DNA from: Metapseudomonas sp043392685
GTDB lineage: Bacteria; Pseudomonadota; Gammaproteobacteria; Pseudomonadales; Pseudomonadaceae
Reading direction: 5' to 3' (one strand)
Assembly (NCBI GenBank): GCA_043392685.1
Contig: JBHZGM010000019.1
Length of the DNA: 64,000 nt
Position numbers and translations under genes: made by a program. Position 1 is the first letter of the stretch, and each line of letters opens with the position of its first letter. Positions 50,075 through 58,062 of this stretch are shown piece after piece. The notes beneath the pieces were generated by a model that made no database searches, was not told the DNA's origin, and saw only the letters and a list, made by a program, of their open reading frames with translations.

Positions 50075-50887
50075 ATGGAGACGATCGGTTCCCGCATTGC
50101 TGCGGCGCGCGAAAGGAAGGGGCTTAATCAGTCCGAACTAGGGAGGCTGCTGGGCGTTACCCCGCAGTCCGTTCAGGCGTGGGAGTCGGACAAGAACATC
50201 CCCCGTCCGAAGCGGCTCAACCAGATCGCCGGCGCTCTCGGCTCAACGGTTGCAGAGCTTGTTGGCGACAGCCAGATGCCTGACCTTGAAACGGATCCTG
50301 CTGAATCAAGCGCTGCCGAGCTCGTGCGTCAGATGCTCGCCTCAAAGGCGGGGAAATCCCTCTCCCAGGAAGACCGTGAGCGTCTGCTGGCGGTGACGCA
50401 AGAGCCCCAGGAGAAGCCCAGCAACGTCATCCCCGCTGACTTCTCGCGCAACCAGGCCCGCAAGGGCGAGTTGCTGATTCCCGAGTTCGACATCCGTGCC
50501 GCCATGGGTGCCGGCCAGCTGCCTGGCGACTATGTGGAGACCGTGCGCAACCTGGTGGTGAACGAGGCACACCTGCGCGCCCACGGCGTGAACTACTCCG
50601 CACCCGAGCACCTGGCGATGATCACCGGCTGGGGCGACAGCATGACGCCGACGATCAACGACAAGGATCCGGTGATGGTCGACCGGGGCGTGAACGAGTT
50701 CATCGGCGAAGGCATCTACGTGCTGACCTGGCACAAGCACCTGTTCATCAAGCGCGTGCAGCTGCTTGACGCCGAGCACTTCAACCTGATTTCCGACAAC
50801 GACAGATACCCCAACCAGACGGCCAAGATCGAAGACGTGATCGTCCACGCCAAGGTGCTGCTGATCTGGAATGCCCGCAAGGGCTGA
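50075..50887 (+). CDS. CI-type repressor with LexA/S24 autocleavage domain
   Basis: 270 residues from METIGSRIAA. N-terminal HTH (NQSELGRLLGVTPQSVQAWE) and C-terminal S24 peptidase. Probable cleavage is at Ala146-Gly147, with Ser189 in GWGDSMTPT and Lys226 in FIKRV. It keeps lysogeny by binding the TACAA sites and would self-cleave with RecA. ATG 50075 chosen because the longer start at 50039 overlaps the operators. Confidence 0.93.
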   Translation: METIGSRIAAARERKGLNQSELGRLLGVTPQSVQAWESDKNIPRPKRLNQIAGALGSTVAELVGDSQMPDLETDPAESSAAELVRQMLASKAGKSLSQEDRERLLAVTQEPQEKPSNVIPADFSRNQARKGELLIPEFDIRAAMGAGQLPGDYVETVRNLVVNEAHLRAHGVNYSAPEHLAMITGWGDSMTPTINDKDPVMVDRGVNEFIGEGIYVLTWHKHLFIKRVQLLDAEHFNLISDNDRYPNQTAKIEDVIVHAKVLLIWNARKG

Positions 50888-50912
50888 GCCACCAACTGAC
50901 AAGGAGGTCGCC

Positions 50913-51389
50913 ATGCGCGCCATTCCCCTAATTCTTGCGGCCACCCTGCTCACGGGCTGCGCCATCGCAGGCAAGAAGATCACAGAAGCACAGATGCACC
51001 AGGTGGTCCCTGGGCAATCCGATCGCGAAGACCTGATTGCGATCTTCGGCAGGCCCATCTCGGAAACAATCGATTCCGATGGCAATCGGACACTCGGGTG
51101 GTCCTACGTGAACACGGGGTTCATGGGTATTGGCACCGAGATTCAGAGCGTGGGCATCCAACTCGGCCCGGATGGTACGGTGAGTAAGTTCACCAGAGGC
51201 GGTACTGCCCCGGTCTCACCCTACGAGCGGACTATTCAGCCGCCGGCGAAACCAGGGCCAACATCCCAGCAGTCCGCCCCGCTCTCCCGCGACCAGTGGA
51301 AGCAGCAGCAACTCGACCAGCTCAACCGCGAAACCGGCCTGAGCTACGAGGAGTACCAGCGGCGCTACAAGGCAATCACCGGGCAATGA
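50913..51389 (+). CDS. Lipoprotein with SmpA/OmlA-like domain
   Basis: 158 residues. Signal MRAIPLILAATLLTGC with lipobox Cys16. The mature N-terminal half (ITEAQMHQVVPGQSDREDL, FGRPISETIDSDGNRTLGW) resembles BamE/SmpA. The C-terminal part ends LSYEEYQRRYKAITGQ. AAGGAGG precedes the start. It is the first gene after CI and likely expressed in lysogens; an envelope effect such as superinfection exclusion is possible. Confidence 0.75.
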   Translation: MRAIPLILAATLLTGCAIAGKKITEAQMHQVVPGQSDREDLIAIFGRPISETIDSDGNRTLGWSYVNTGFMGIGTEIQSVGIQLGPDGTVSKFTRGGTAPVSPYERTIQPPAKPGPTSQQSAPLSRDQWKQQQLDQLNRETGLSYEEYQRRYKAITGQ

Positions 51390-51438
51390 CCCTGCGCGCC
51401 CTTGAGGTACGCTATCCGGGACGAGCAGGAGAGTCCCG

Positions 51439-51657
51439 ATGGTTTCCATTCAAACAGTCATGCATGAGATTCAGACCATAGATACCCGAGACCTCGCGAT
51501 CACGCTGGGCTCCGCCTCGATCGTTGGCGGAATCTGCGGATCGCTGACCCAGGCGCTGCTGCCTTACATGGACTCCAACCTGGCGATCCTGATCGCCGGT
51601 ACGGTGGGCGGGGCCTTGGGCATGGCCATCTCGAAAATCTCCAAGAAGGGGCTGTGA
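51439..51657 (+). CDS. Small membrane protein
   Basis: 72 residues with two hydrophobic segments (ASIVGGICGSLTQALLPY and LAILIAGTVGGALGMAIS). GGAGAG precedes the ATG. It overlaps the next gene at the stop. Lambda rexB is also a membrane protein in this location, but there is no sequence likeness I can see. Confidence 0.65.
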   Translation: MVSIQTVMHEIQTIDTRDLAITLGSASIVGGICGSLTQALLPYMDSNLAILIAGTVGGALGMAISKISKKGL

Positions 51658-51942
51658 TTGGTCGAGTACCTCCTGGCGAATGTCGGCAACGCCTCCTCGG
51701 GGATGTTCTTCATCGCCTTCTTTTTGTGTTTGGCAGCCGACAAAGTATCGGGGCGCGACATTGAGCTGGAGCGCGCCATCGTTCGGGGGTTTTCGCTCGC
51801 CAGCGCACCCACGGGCCTGGCATTCGTGATCTGCGCCTTTCAACCGGTCTGGATCCAAAAACTTGAAGGGGCCAGTCTAAATTTCGCCCTGGCCGGCGCC
51901 GTGATCCTGTTCATCTCGATCAAGCACGGCCTGAGCAAGTAG
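51658..51942 (+). CDS. Membrane protein with TTG start
   Basis: 94 residues. Three hydrophobic stretches (GMFFIAFFLCLAAD, SAPTGLAFVICAFQPV, LNFALAGAVILFISI). The start is TTG 51658 immediately after the previous stop, with AAGGGG upstream. Pairs with the previous gene as a two-component membrane module. Function unknown. Confidence 0.6.
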   Translation: MVEYLLANVGNASSGMFFIAFFLCLAADKVSGRDIELERAIVRGFSLASAPTGLAFVICAFQPVWIQKLEGASLNFALAGAVILFISIKHGLSK

Positions 51943-51947
51943 CTGGC

Positions 51948-51989
51948 AACGAGTACCAGCGGCGGTATCGGGAGATTGTGGGGCAGTGA
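51948..51989 (+). pseudogene. Remnant of a lipoprotein C-terminus
   Basis: Fourteen codons reading NEYQRRYREIVGQ then stop, matching the end of the lipoprotein at 51351-51389 (identical GAGTACCAGCGGCG). No start remains. It suggests duplication or insertion in this block. Confidence 0.6.
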
Positions 51990-52053
51990 GGGCTGAGACA
52001 AGTAGCTGAAGCATTACAAACGAAAATAACACAAACACGAGAGAAGGACTTCT

Positions 52054-53232
52054 ATGGCAAAAGCACCAAAACCCAACAAAGTCGCGAGCCCTGGAGCAGG
52101 TAAGGCCGCATCGAAAAGCGCGGAGTCGAAACCGTCCATCCCCAAAACAGTCGACTTGATCGGAAAATCAAACAACGCAGACATATATATGTTTGCAGGC
52201 CCGCTGGAGCGTCAGTTTGAGTCAGGCATGCTCTTGACGGTCCAACACAAGCAGCGCAAGCGTGAGAATGCAATTCTCTTCCTAGATACATACGGAGGAC
52301 ACGCCGACGCAGCCTATAAAATCGCAAAGGCATTTAAGCGGAATTATAAGCAACTCACCGTGATGGTGTTTTCTGACTGCAAGAGTGCTGGAACTCTGCT
52401 GTGCTTGGGTGCAGACCACCTTGTGATGGCGGATCTTGCCGAGCTTGGACCGCTCGACGTCCAGATACCCAAAGAGGGGGAATTCAGTGGACGACGTTCC
52501 GGTCTAGATATTACCGATACCCTTGGGGCGCTCCAGAACGAGTCCATTCGCCTTATGCGACAGCATTTCCTTGATCTCAGGGTCGGATCAAGGACGCAGA
52601 TATCAACGCGGGACGCCCTGGAAAACGCCACCAAAATAGTCTGCGGGCTCCTTGCGCCCGTCTATGCTCAGATTAACCCCTTGAGTCTGGGCGAGTCGGC
52701 GAGGTCTAACTCGATCGCTTATCATTACGGGCAGCGCTTATCGAAGGGAAATATCCATCCTGGAGCTCTGAATCGACTGATTAGTGGGTACCCTTCCCAT
52801 GGATTCGTCATTGATCGAGAAGAGGCATCTGAGCTGTTCACTTCCGTCAGGGCGCCGACGCCCAGTGAAGAACTACTCATGCTAATGCTGCTCCAGCGCC
52901 ACGAGCAGTTGGCCTCCCGTCAGACGCCCTTGATTTCATGCCTCACTGACACCTATCCTCTTCCTCCGCCTACTCAGGAGCCGCCTCAAAATGGACCTGA
53001 CAACCTCACAAGCCACTCGGATGCTGATACGCAACCTGGAGACAACGGTGAACCTCTACGAACTGGATCTGCGGTCGAATTGCCAAGCGATGTCGGACCT
53101 GATGGAGACCGAACTGGCAAAGCGGAATCAAATGCTGGAGATTCTGGAGCAGCGCGTCCAGACCCTGCTCCCGCAAGACCTGCGAGAAGACCAGCTCGAG
53201 CAGCTAAGCCTGTAAAGCCCAAAGGCGAGTAA
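52054..53232 (+). CDS. SDH-family Clp-fold serine protease
   Basis: 392 residues. After a low-complexity N-terminus, residues about 30-270 follow the SppA/ClpP-like SDH_sah fold: oxyanion FLDTYGGHADAAYKIAKAF, nucleophile Ser in SDCKSAGTLLCLG, and LGPLDVQIP. The C-terminal 90 residues are Pro/Ala-rich. AGAAGGA precedes the ATG and A/T-rich codons suggest separate origin. It closes the lysogenic block and is followed by a strong terminator. Substrate unknown. Confidence 0.8.
   Translation: MAKAPKPNKVASPGAGKAASKSAESKPSIPKTVDLIGKSNNADIYMFAGPLERQFESGMLLTVQHKQRKRENAILFLDTYGGHADAAYKIAKAFKRNYKQLTVMVFSDCKSAGTLLCLGADHLVMADLAELGPLDVQIPKEGEFSGRRSGLDITDTLGALQNESIRLMRQHFLDLRVGSRTQISTRDALENATKIVCGLLAPVYAQINPLSLGESARSNSIAYHYGQRLSKGNIHPGALNRLISGYPSHGFVIDREEASELFTSVRAPTPSEELLMLMLLQRHEQLASRQTPLISCLTDTYPLPPPTQEPPQNGPDNLTSHSDADTQPGDNGEPLRTGSAVELPSDVGPDGDRTGKAESNAGDSGAARPDPAPARPARRPARAAKPVKPKGE
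52991..53215 (+). CDS. Overlapping coiled-coil ORF inside the SDH gene
   Basis: 74 residues in a different frame over the low-complexity C-terminus of the protease gene. The sequence MDLTTSQATRMLIRNLETTV leads to heptads (DLMETELAKRNQMLEILEQR). AGGAG lies 10 nt before the ATG. The ordered helix contrasts with the disordered frame 0 and suggests real overprinting. Confidence 0.6.
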   Translation: MDLTTSQATRMLIRNLETTVNLYELDLRSNCQAMSDLMETELAKRNQMLEILEQRVQTLLPQDLREDQLEQLSL

Positions 53233-53238
53233 TCGCAG

Positions 53239-53265
53239 AAGCCCCGCCATCGAGCGGGGCTTTTT
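53239..53265 (+). terminator. Strong rho-independent terminator after the SDH gene
   Basis: AAGCCCCGC-N6-GCGGGGCTT followed by TTTGTTT. It would end the CI-lysogenic transcript. Confidence 0.9.
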
Positions 53266-53377
53266 GTTTCTGCCCTTTCCTACCGCAGCACCAGCACCGT
53301 CCGATAGCGCCAGCTCTCGCGCCGCAATAGCCTGTCCCCGAGGAAAACCCGCAAGGAAGTGGGGAACCCCACCGATG

Positions 53378-53400
53378 AAGCCCGGCCCTGCGCCGGGCTT
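53378..53400. terminator. Hairpin between converging units
   Basis: AAGCCCGGC / GCCGGGCTT with a 5-nt loop then TTTGTCGTTT on the plus strand. It separates the SDH unit from the minus-strand DUF1654 gene. Confidence 0.65.
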
Positions 53401-53416
53401 TGTCGTTTCTGAGCGG

Positions 53417-53752
53417 CTAGAACGGCGCCTCGACCAGGTTCTGCACCTGCATGTCCTCGATGGGCGCCCAGTCCTCCATCTGCACCTCCGGCCCCTCCTC
53501 CGCCATCGCCTCCCATTGCAGCAGCATCGTCCCGTCCTCGTTCTCGGTCATCGACAAGCCGTCGGTTTCGGCCAGCTCCTCCATCACCTGCCGCCACGCT
53601 GATTCGGAATCGCTGTCCAGGCGCCAGAGTGTCACCTGGCGCAGGCTCTGCGCCTTGGGCGAGTTGATCATCGCCGACACCCTCAGTCGCACGCGGTCCA
53701 CCTCGGTCATTCCGCCGCGATCCTGCTTTGCCACCTTCTTCTGCTGAGCCAT
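53417..53752 (-). CDS. DUF1654 protein, likely SOS-controlled
   Basis: 111 residues. The pattern DRVRLRVSAMINSPKAQSLR, DSDSESAWRQVMEEL and ETDGLSMTENEDGTMLLQWE matches DUF1654, common in Pseudomonas and its phages. A LexA-box-like site lies 15 bp upstream of the start. Opposite in direction to its neighbours. Role unknown, perhaps in induction. Confidence 0.75.
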   Translation of the reverse strand: MAQQKKVAKQDRGGMTEVDRVRLRVSAMINSPKAQSLRQVTLWRLDSDSESAWRQVMEELAETDGLSMTENEDGTMLLQWEAMAEEGPEVQMEDWAPIEDMQVQNLVEAPF

Positions 53753-53766
53753 GCGCCCTCCTTTTG

Positions 53767-53782
53767 CTGTATGTCCATACAG
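53767..53782 (-). promoter_or_regulatory. LexA-type box upstream of DUF1654 gene
   Basis: CTGTATGTCCATACAG is a 16-bp CTG-N10-CAG palindrome (CTGTATG/CATACAG arms). It overlaps the expected promoter of the minus-strand gene. Confidence 0.75.
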
Positions 53783-53819
53783 TACTTTCTGAAATACCGC
53801 CCAGACAAGCCTGATGGAC

Positions 53820-53880
53820 TACAACTTTAAATTGGAGAAAAGCTACAACTCCCGCTTGCAATCTACAATTTTGCGTTGTA
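53820..53880. promoter_or_regulatory. Left operator OL with three sites
   Basis: TACAA-N7-TTGGA (53820-53836), TACAA-N7-TTGCA (53844-53860) and perfect TACAA-N7-TTGTA (53864-53880). The same motif and number of sites as OR. It precedes the rightward early operon. Confidence 0.8.
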
Positions 53881-54315
53881 GTTTTAATCCCAAGCCGAAC
53901 GCAAACGCGTCGGCAGCAAGACCAAGTCGCCACCGAGCGCACGTTCTTTTCACATCGCTGGGAACCTCGCGGCGGAATCCCCGGAAACGGGCACAGCGCG
54001 AGCAAGAAATTTCCGCCCCATGCCGGCTCTGGAACCGGCCAGCTCGAAGCCGCGCCATCGCATCTGGAAATGGCGAGCCAAGGGCTGCACAGCTAACGCT
54101 CCCTGCCAGGGCCGCTCAGAACGCGGCGCCTCACCTGGTACAGCGGAACGCTGTGAGTGTTGGGCCCATCCGGAGGTGGCCTGGTAACCCCGGACGAACA
54201 GCCAGAGCAAGACCGCGTGTGGAGAAGCCCAGTAGGCGAGCGCGGAGCAACACGGACAGCATCACTGGAGCCGCTTCTTGCGAGGCGGCTCTGGGATGAC
54301 AACCGGGAGAGTCCC
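53881..54315. other. pL-type leader without a gene
   Basis: About 430 bp between OL and the first rightward gene. A hairpin GAGCCGC/GCGGCTC sits at 54268-54291, 25 bp before the lipoprotein start. No N-like gene is recognised here. Confidence 0.5.
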
Positions 54316-54726
54316 ATGAAGAAACTGATAATTGGAATGGCTGCTCTGGCGCTGCTGGCCGGGTGCGAAGGTGACGCCCAGATCGCCTCGCGCAATCTGT
54401 CCAAAGCCGCCGACATGTTCGAGATCAACCGCCGCGTCGTGTTCTACAACGGCATCACGGGCGAATACATGCTGTCGCTGGAGGGGCGCTGCTCCATCCG
54501 CGCGGATGGCATGGACAGCCAGTTAGAAGTCACCTGCATGACCGGCCCACAGCAGTACAAGAAGCACTTCCTCGGGCTTTCCGACAACGTCACCTACTTC
54601 GCCGAGCAGTTGGATTCGACCAGCGCCAGCGTTTACCACTACCGCGTGATCTTCAAGCCCCAAAGCATCCTGCCGAATGTCGATTTCGAGGGAAGCTCCG
54701 GCGCGTTGCGCGAACTGGTTCAGTAA
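54316..54726 (+). CDS. Phage lipoprotein, beta-sandwich type
   Basis: 136 residues. Signal MKKLIIGMAALALLAGC with lipobox Cys17; the mature part is beta-rich (RRVVFYNGITGEYMLSLEG, QYKKHFLGLSDNVTYFAEQL). First gene of the rightward operon, so it is made early after infection or induction. Similar lipoproteins occur widely in Pseudomonas phages; role unknown. GGGAGAG precedes the ATG. Confidence 0.72.
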   Translation: MKKLIIGMAALALLAGCEGDAQIASRNLSKAADMFEINRRVVFYNGITGEYMLSLEGRCSIRADGMDSQLEVTCMTGPQQYKKHFLGLSDNVTYFAEQLDSTSASVYHYRVIFKPQSILPNVDFEGSSGALRELVQ

Positions 54727-54763
54727 CAGCTCGCCCCTATCCGGGGCAAAGGAGGATGAGGGG

Positions 54764-54952
54764 ATGAGCAGTCAGCAGCGCCCGCGATTCAAGCGCGTCA
54801 CCAAGGATGAGTTTGCGGCGCTTTCGGTGGGCGCGAGTCAGCAGAAAGCCTTCCCACCCTCCGGCCCTGAGTACTACTTCAAGGATGGCCGGCACTTCGG
54901 CTTTGAGAATTTGACCACGGGTGAATGCGTGGTCTTCGAATGGGGTGCCTGA
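54764..54952 (+). CDS. Hypothetical small early protein
   Basis: 62 residues from MSSQQRPRFKRVTKDEF. AGGAGG lies well placed before the ATG at 54764. C-terminus HFGFENLTTGECVVFEW is beta-like. Function unknown. Confidence 0.65.
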   Translation: MSSQQRPRFKRVTKDEFAALSVGASQQKAFPPSGPEYYFKDGRHFGFENLTTGECVVFEWGA

Positions 54953-55483
54953 CCGCCGGAAAGACGGCCCCGTAGCGCAATGCGGGTTATGAAGCCCCGA
55001 TGCCAGGCAGGGGTGATGCGCAGCTTGGCCCGAGAAACCCCTTGGGGCGTATCGGAGTGCGGGCTGATTGCCCGGTGGCGCTTCGGGTGAGAGCCGTAGT
55101 GTAAAGACATCATGCCGCCACGAACGACCGGATAGAAGCACCGGCCAGTCCGCACCCCGATGCTCCCCAGCATCACACCCAACGAGTAGCCAGGCCACGG
55201 ATGGCCAGCTTTGGCGCTCAACTGATTTCGCAGGCGATTCGCGGGTCTCGCGCAGACAGCCCAGAAGCATGAGAGGTAGCGCTCTCCGCCTGCACCTCAC
55301 ACCTCAGCGCCCTGCCCCGGAAACGGGAAGCTGTCACTCAGGCCATGCCCATACATGGGAAAGGTGACGCCGGGCAGCAACCGGCACCAATCCCGCTCCA
55401 CCCTCTTGCCCGTCAGCACTGCGGGCCTTTTTGCCGGTACGCCGGCACCTATTCCCCATCCACGCAGCCGCGAGGATTACCCC
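54953..55483. other. Gene-free 530-bp structured stretch
   Basis: No convincing gene. Contains several short inverted repeats (for example CCCCTTGGGG near 55041 and CCCC/GGGG at 54994-55011) and a terminator-like hairpin (55408-55432). It could be a leader or a small RNA; nothing further can be shown. Confidence 0.45.
55408..55432 (+). terminator. Terminator-like hairpin before small-gene cluster
   Basis: GCCCG / CGGGC stem with a 9-nt loop followed by CTTTTTG. It lies 50 bp before the next gene, so it may be an attenuator in the early operon. Confidence 0.55.
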
Positions 55484-55798
55484 ATGAACAGAACCGTTTG
55501 CATCGACCAGTACGAGCTACAGGTCGAGATCACCCGTTGCCTCGTCGTGCCGCCGAACCCCCGCACCTGGGACAGCGACCTGGACTACTACGGCTACCAG
55601 GAAATGGAATTCGAGGTCGTCTCCGGACTGGTCTACGACGAGGACGGCGAGAACCCGCAGGACCTGGGCCGCAATGGTTGTGCGGCCGTGGCCGAGCAGT
55701 ACGCCGAAGAGATCGAGCAAAAGCTCTGGGATCAACTGGAAGACGAACGCGACGACGACTACGACGACAGCCGCGATTACGACTGGGAGGCAGCATGA
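55484..55798 (+). CDS. Acidic hypothetical protein
   Basis: 104 residues from MNRTVCIDQYELQVEITR. Very acidic, with a DDDYDDSRDYDWE tail. Such acidic early proteins may mimic DNA, but this is a guess. GAGG precedes the ATG and its stop overlaps the next start. Confidence 0.65.
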   Translation: MNRTVCIDQYELQVEITRCLVVPPNPRTWDSDLDYYGYQEMEFEVVSGLVYDEDGENPQDLGRNGCAAVAEQYAEEIEQKLWDQLEDERDDDYDDSRDYDWEAA

Positions 55799-56001
55799 GC
55801 ACCGACCGCATCTTGAAAGCCTTGTGGGTGGTTCGCCGAGGTGATCCAGACAGCTACCAGGCCGGAGTCAACTTCGGCATCGCCATCGGCATGGCCTCAA
55901 TGCTGCCCTACGAGCAACACGTCAGGCTAAGCGAACTGGTCGTGAACGCCGCTCGCTATGCGCGGCTGGATCAGGAAAAACGACAGCAGGAGGCAGCATG
56001 A
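55795..56001 (+). CDS. Hypothetical small early protein
   Basis: 68 residues (MSTDRILKALWVVRRGDPDS...), helical. Overlaps the previous and next genes by 4 bp, so translational coupling is likely. Function unknown. Confidence 0.6.
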   Translation: MSTDRILKALWVVRRGDPDSYQAGVNFGIAIGMASMLPYEQHVRLSELVVNAARYARLDQEKRQQEAA

Positions 56002-56135
56002 TCATCTTCGCCGGAAGCCTGAAAGGAATCGCCGAAGCCCTGTTCATGCAGGGCTTTTTGTTGGTCGAGGAAGTCCCTTTCACTCGCGCGCCGTTCAGGT
56101 CGGGCGGGCGCTGGGTGTGCGAGGTGAAGGCATGA
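55998..56135 (+). CDS. Hypothetical 45-aa protein
   Basis: Sequence MIIFAGSLKGIAEALFMQGF..., ending RWVCEVKA. AGGAGG precedes the ATG and ATGA overlaps both neighbours. Function unknown. Confidence 0.55.
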   Translation: MIIFAGSLKGIAEALFMQGFLLVEEVPFTRAPFRSGGRWVCEVKA

Positions 56136-56491
56136 ACGAGCACGACACCCGAACCGTATGGATGGTCTTGGTCAATACCGATTTGACCGAAGGCAAAGGG
56201 CGAAACATCCCGATCTACATCTGCGCCTCGGAAACCACGGCGCGCCGCATGGGCAGGAAGCGCAACGTGCAAGGCTCGGATGCCGATGTGATCAAGGCTG
56301 AGGCCATTTTCCACAATGGCCGCTGGTGCGCTCCAGTGCAAATCCACGAACCGACCACCGAAGACCGGAATGAAGACTACAAACTGGAGCAAGCAAGGCA
56401 GGCCGATCAGCGTCGCCACGAAGCACTTCAGCGCGCCCGTGAAGCGGGATTGTCCGAAGAGGACATTGCGATCCTGAGAGGAAAGCCATGA
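56132..56491 (+). CDS. Hypothetical early protein
   Basis: 119 residues from MNEHDTRTVWMVLVNTDL. An N-terminal beta part (GRNIPIYICASETTARRMG) and a C-terminal basic/acidic helix (LEQARQADQRRHEALQRARE). Not recognised. Confidence 0.6.
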   Translation: MNEHDTRTVWMVLVNTDLTEGKGRNIPIYICASETTARRMGRKRNVQGSDADVIKAEAIFHNGRWCAPVQIHEPTTEDRNEDYKLEQARQADQRRHEALQRAREAGLSEEDIAILRGKP

Positions 56492-56643
56492 CCCGCTACC
56501 AAAGAGCCAAGCGCCAGAAGTTCATGCGCGGCCTGGCCGCCGCCATCCTCCTGTTCACCGTGTTCGTCGGCGCGCTGTCGCTGGCGGATCGGATCACCGC
56601 CGAATCCTTCTACGTCCCGACAGTGGCGGGCCCTCGGGGATAG
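56488..56643 (+). CDS. Small single-pass membrane protein
   Basis: 51 residues. Basic N-terminus MTRYQRAKRQKFMRG then a transmembrane helix (LAAAILLFTVFVGALSLAD). Start overlaps the previous stop. Function unknown. Confidence 0.55.
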   Translation: MTRYQRAKRQKFMRGLAAAILLFTVFVGALSLADRITAESFYVPTVAGPRG

Positions 56644-56818
56644 CCACTGATCCATCAGCCGGCGAGTGGGATGGCGTTAACCCCGGCAGCCTGAGCATCC
56701 AGCACCCTCCACTGGCTTGTACAGCAGCGCTCCGTCGCGGGTGTGATCGGCCGACTTGCCGCCGTAAGCGGCATTCCCCTTCCCTTTCAATCTCTGCCTT
56801 CGGGCGGATGGAGCTTCC

Positions 56819-57247
56819 ATGTCTACCGAAACCCAAGTGGTGACCATCGAAGAGCAGCGTGAGCAACTGCTTGTAAGCGCCCTGGAGCAACTGAAGAAGC
56901 GTGCCGGCGAGGCCATCAACGAAGTCATGGCCGACCTATACAGCGGATATCTGCCCTACGTAGCGGACGACACTGAGTCGAACATTGCCTTCCGTGTGCA
57001 GGGCTGCATCACCAACCTGATCGCCGGCAAGTTCGAGCCTCAGAACGGCATCAATGGCAGCTGCCATGTGCTGGTCAGCGACAACTACGGCGTGCGGCAC
57101 CTAATCAGCCTGAACAGTTGGTCAGACATGATCAAGCCGCTGTGCGAAGCGATGGGGGCGGAGATACAGAATGCGCGAATTCACCAGCTGACTCGCCAAG
57201 TCGAGGATTTGCAGGCGCAGTTGGCTGCCGCATGGAGGGCTCATTGA
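56819..57247 (+). CDS. Hypothetical protein upstream of recombination genes
   Basis: 142 residues, with coiled-coil ends (EEQREQLLVSALEQLKKRAG; RQVEDLQAQLAAAW) and a middle domain (NIAFRVQGCITNLIAGKFEP). TGATG couples it to the exonuclease gene, so it may belong to the recombination module. Confidence 0.62.
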   Translation: MSTETQVVTIEEQREQLLVSALEQLKKRAGEAINEVMADLYSGYLPYVADDTESNIAFRVQGCITNLIAGKFEPQNGINGSCHVLVSDNYGVRHLISLNSWSDMIKPLCEAMGAEIQNARIHQLTRQVEDLQAQLAAAWRAH

Positions 57248-58062
57248 TGACCCCCGGCTATTACCGCGACCTCAGCAATGAGGCGTACCACGGCGGAGAA
57301 GGCATTTCCAAAAGCCAGCTCGACTTAATCGCCAAGGCCCCGGCGCTGTTCCAGTGGAATAAGGCGGCGCCGGAAGACCCAGACAAGTCCAAGGCGCTCG
57401 ACTTCGGCGACGCCACCCACGCCTTTCTGCTGGAGCCTGCGCGCTTCACCGCGCAATACGCCATCGGCCCCGCCAACGCACCACGCAACACCAAGGCCGG
57501 AAAGGAAGCCTGGGAGGCCTTTGAGGCGACCATCACCGAGGACCAGGTTGTGCTCACCGCAGACCAGGGCAAGCAGCTGCAGCTGATCCGCGAAAGCGTG
57601 ATGGCGCACCCGCACGCGCGCTGGCTGATAGAAACCGAGGGCGACGTCGAGGCGAGCATCTACTGGAACGACCGTCGCGAAAGCGTGCTCTGCCGCTGCC
57701 GGCCGGACAAGGCCATCCCGAAGCTGGGCTGGCTGATGGACCTGAAGACCACCGCCGACATGGCGCGCTTCATCCGCTACTTCCACGAATACCGCTACCA
57801 CGTCCAGGACGCCTACTACAGCGACGGCTACGCCGCCGAGTTCGGCGAGCAGCCCGCCGGCTTCGTGTTCCTGGTGGTAAGCACCAGCATCGAGTGCGGC
57901 AAGTACCCGGTGCGCCTGTTCACCATGGACGGCGAAACCAAGGATGCCGGGCGCCAGACCTACATCAAGGACCTAGCCACCTACGCCGACTGCCTGCGCA
58001 GCAACGAGTGGCCTGCCATTGAAACCCTTTCCCTGCCCTATTGGGCGAAGGAGCGCATATGA
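57247..58062 (+). CDS. RecE-like 5'-3' exonuclease (PD-(D/E)XK)
   Basis: 271 residues. The pattern YYRDLSNEAYHGGEGISKSQ, KALDFGDATHAFLLEP, then nuclease motifs (WLMDLKTTADMARF) and RYHVQDAYYSDGYA matches exodeoxyribonuclease VIII C-terminal domains. It resects DNA for the annealing protein encoded next, with an overlapping start. ATG 57247 after GGAGGG is used. Confidence 0.88.
   Translation: MTPGYYRDLSNEAYHGGEGISKSQLDLIAKAPALFQWNKAAPEDPDKSKALDFGDATHAFLLEPARFTAQYAIGPANAPRNTKAGKEAWEAFEATITEDQVVLTADQGKQLQLIRESVMAHPHARWLIETEGDVEASIYWNDRRESVLCRCRPDKAIPKLGWLMDLKTTADMARFIRYFHEYRYHVQDAYYSDGYAAEFGEQPAGFVFLVVSTSIECGKYPVRLFTMDGETKDAGRQTYIKDLATYADCLRSNEWPAIETLSLPYWAKERI

Noticed and set aside
54737..55300. 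187-aa minus-strand frame in the gene-free leader
   Set aside because: No ribosome site, repetitive basic/His-Cys composition and overlap with a well-supported small plus gene.
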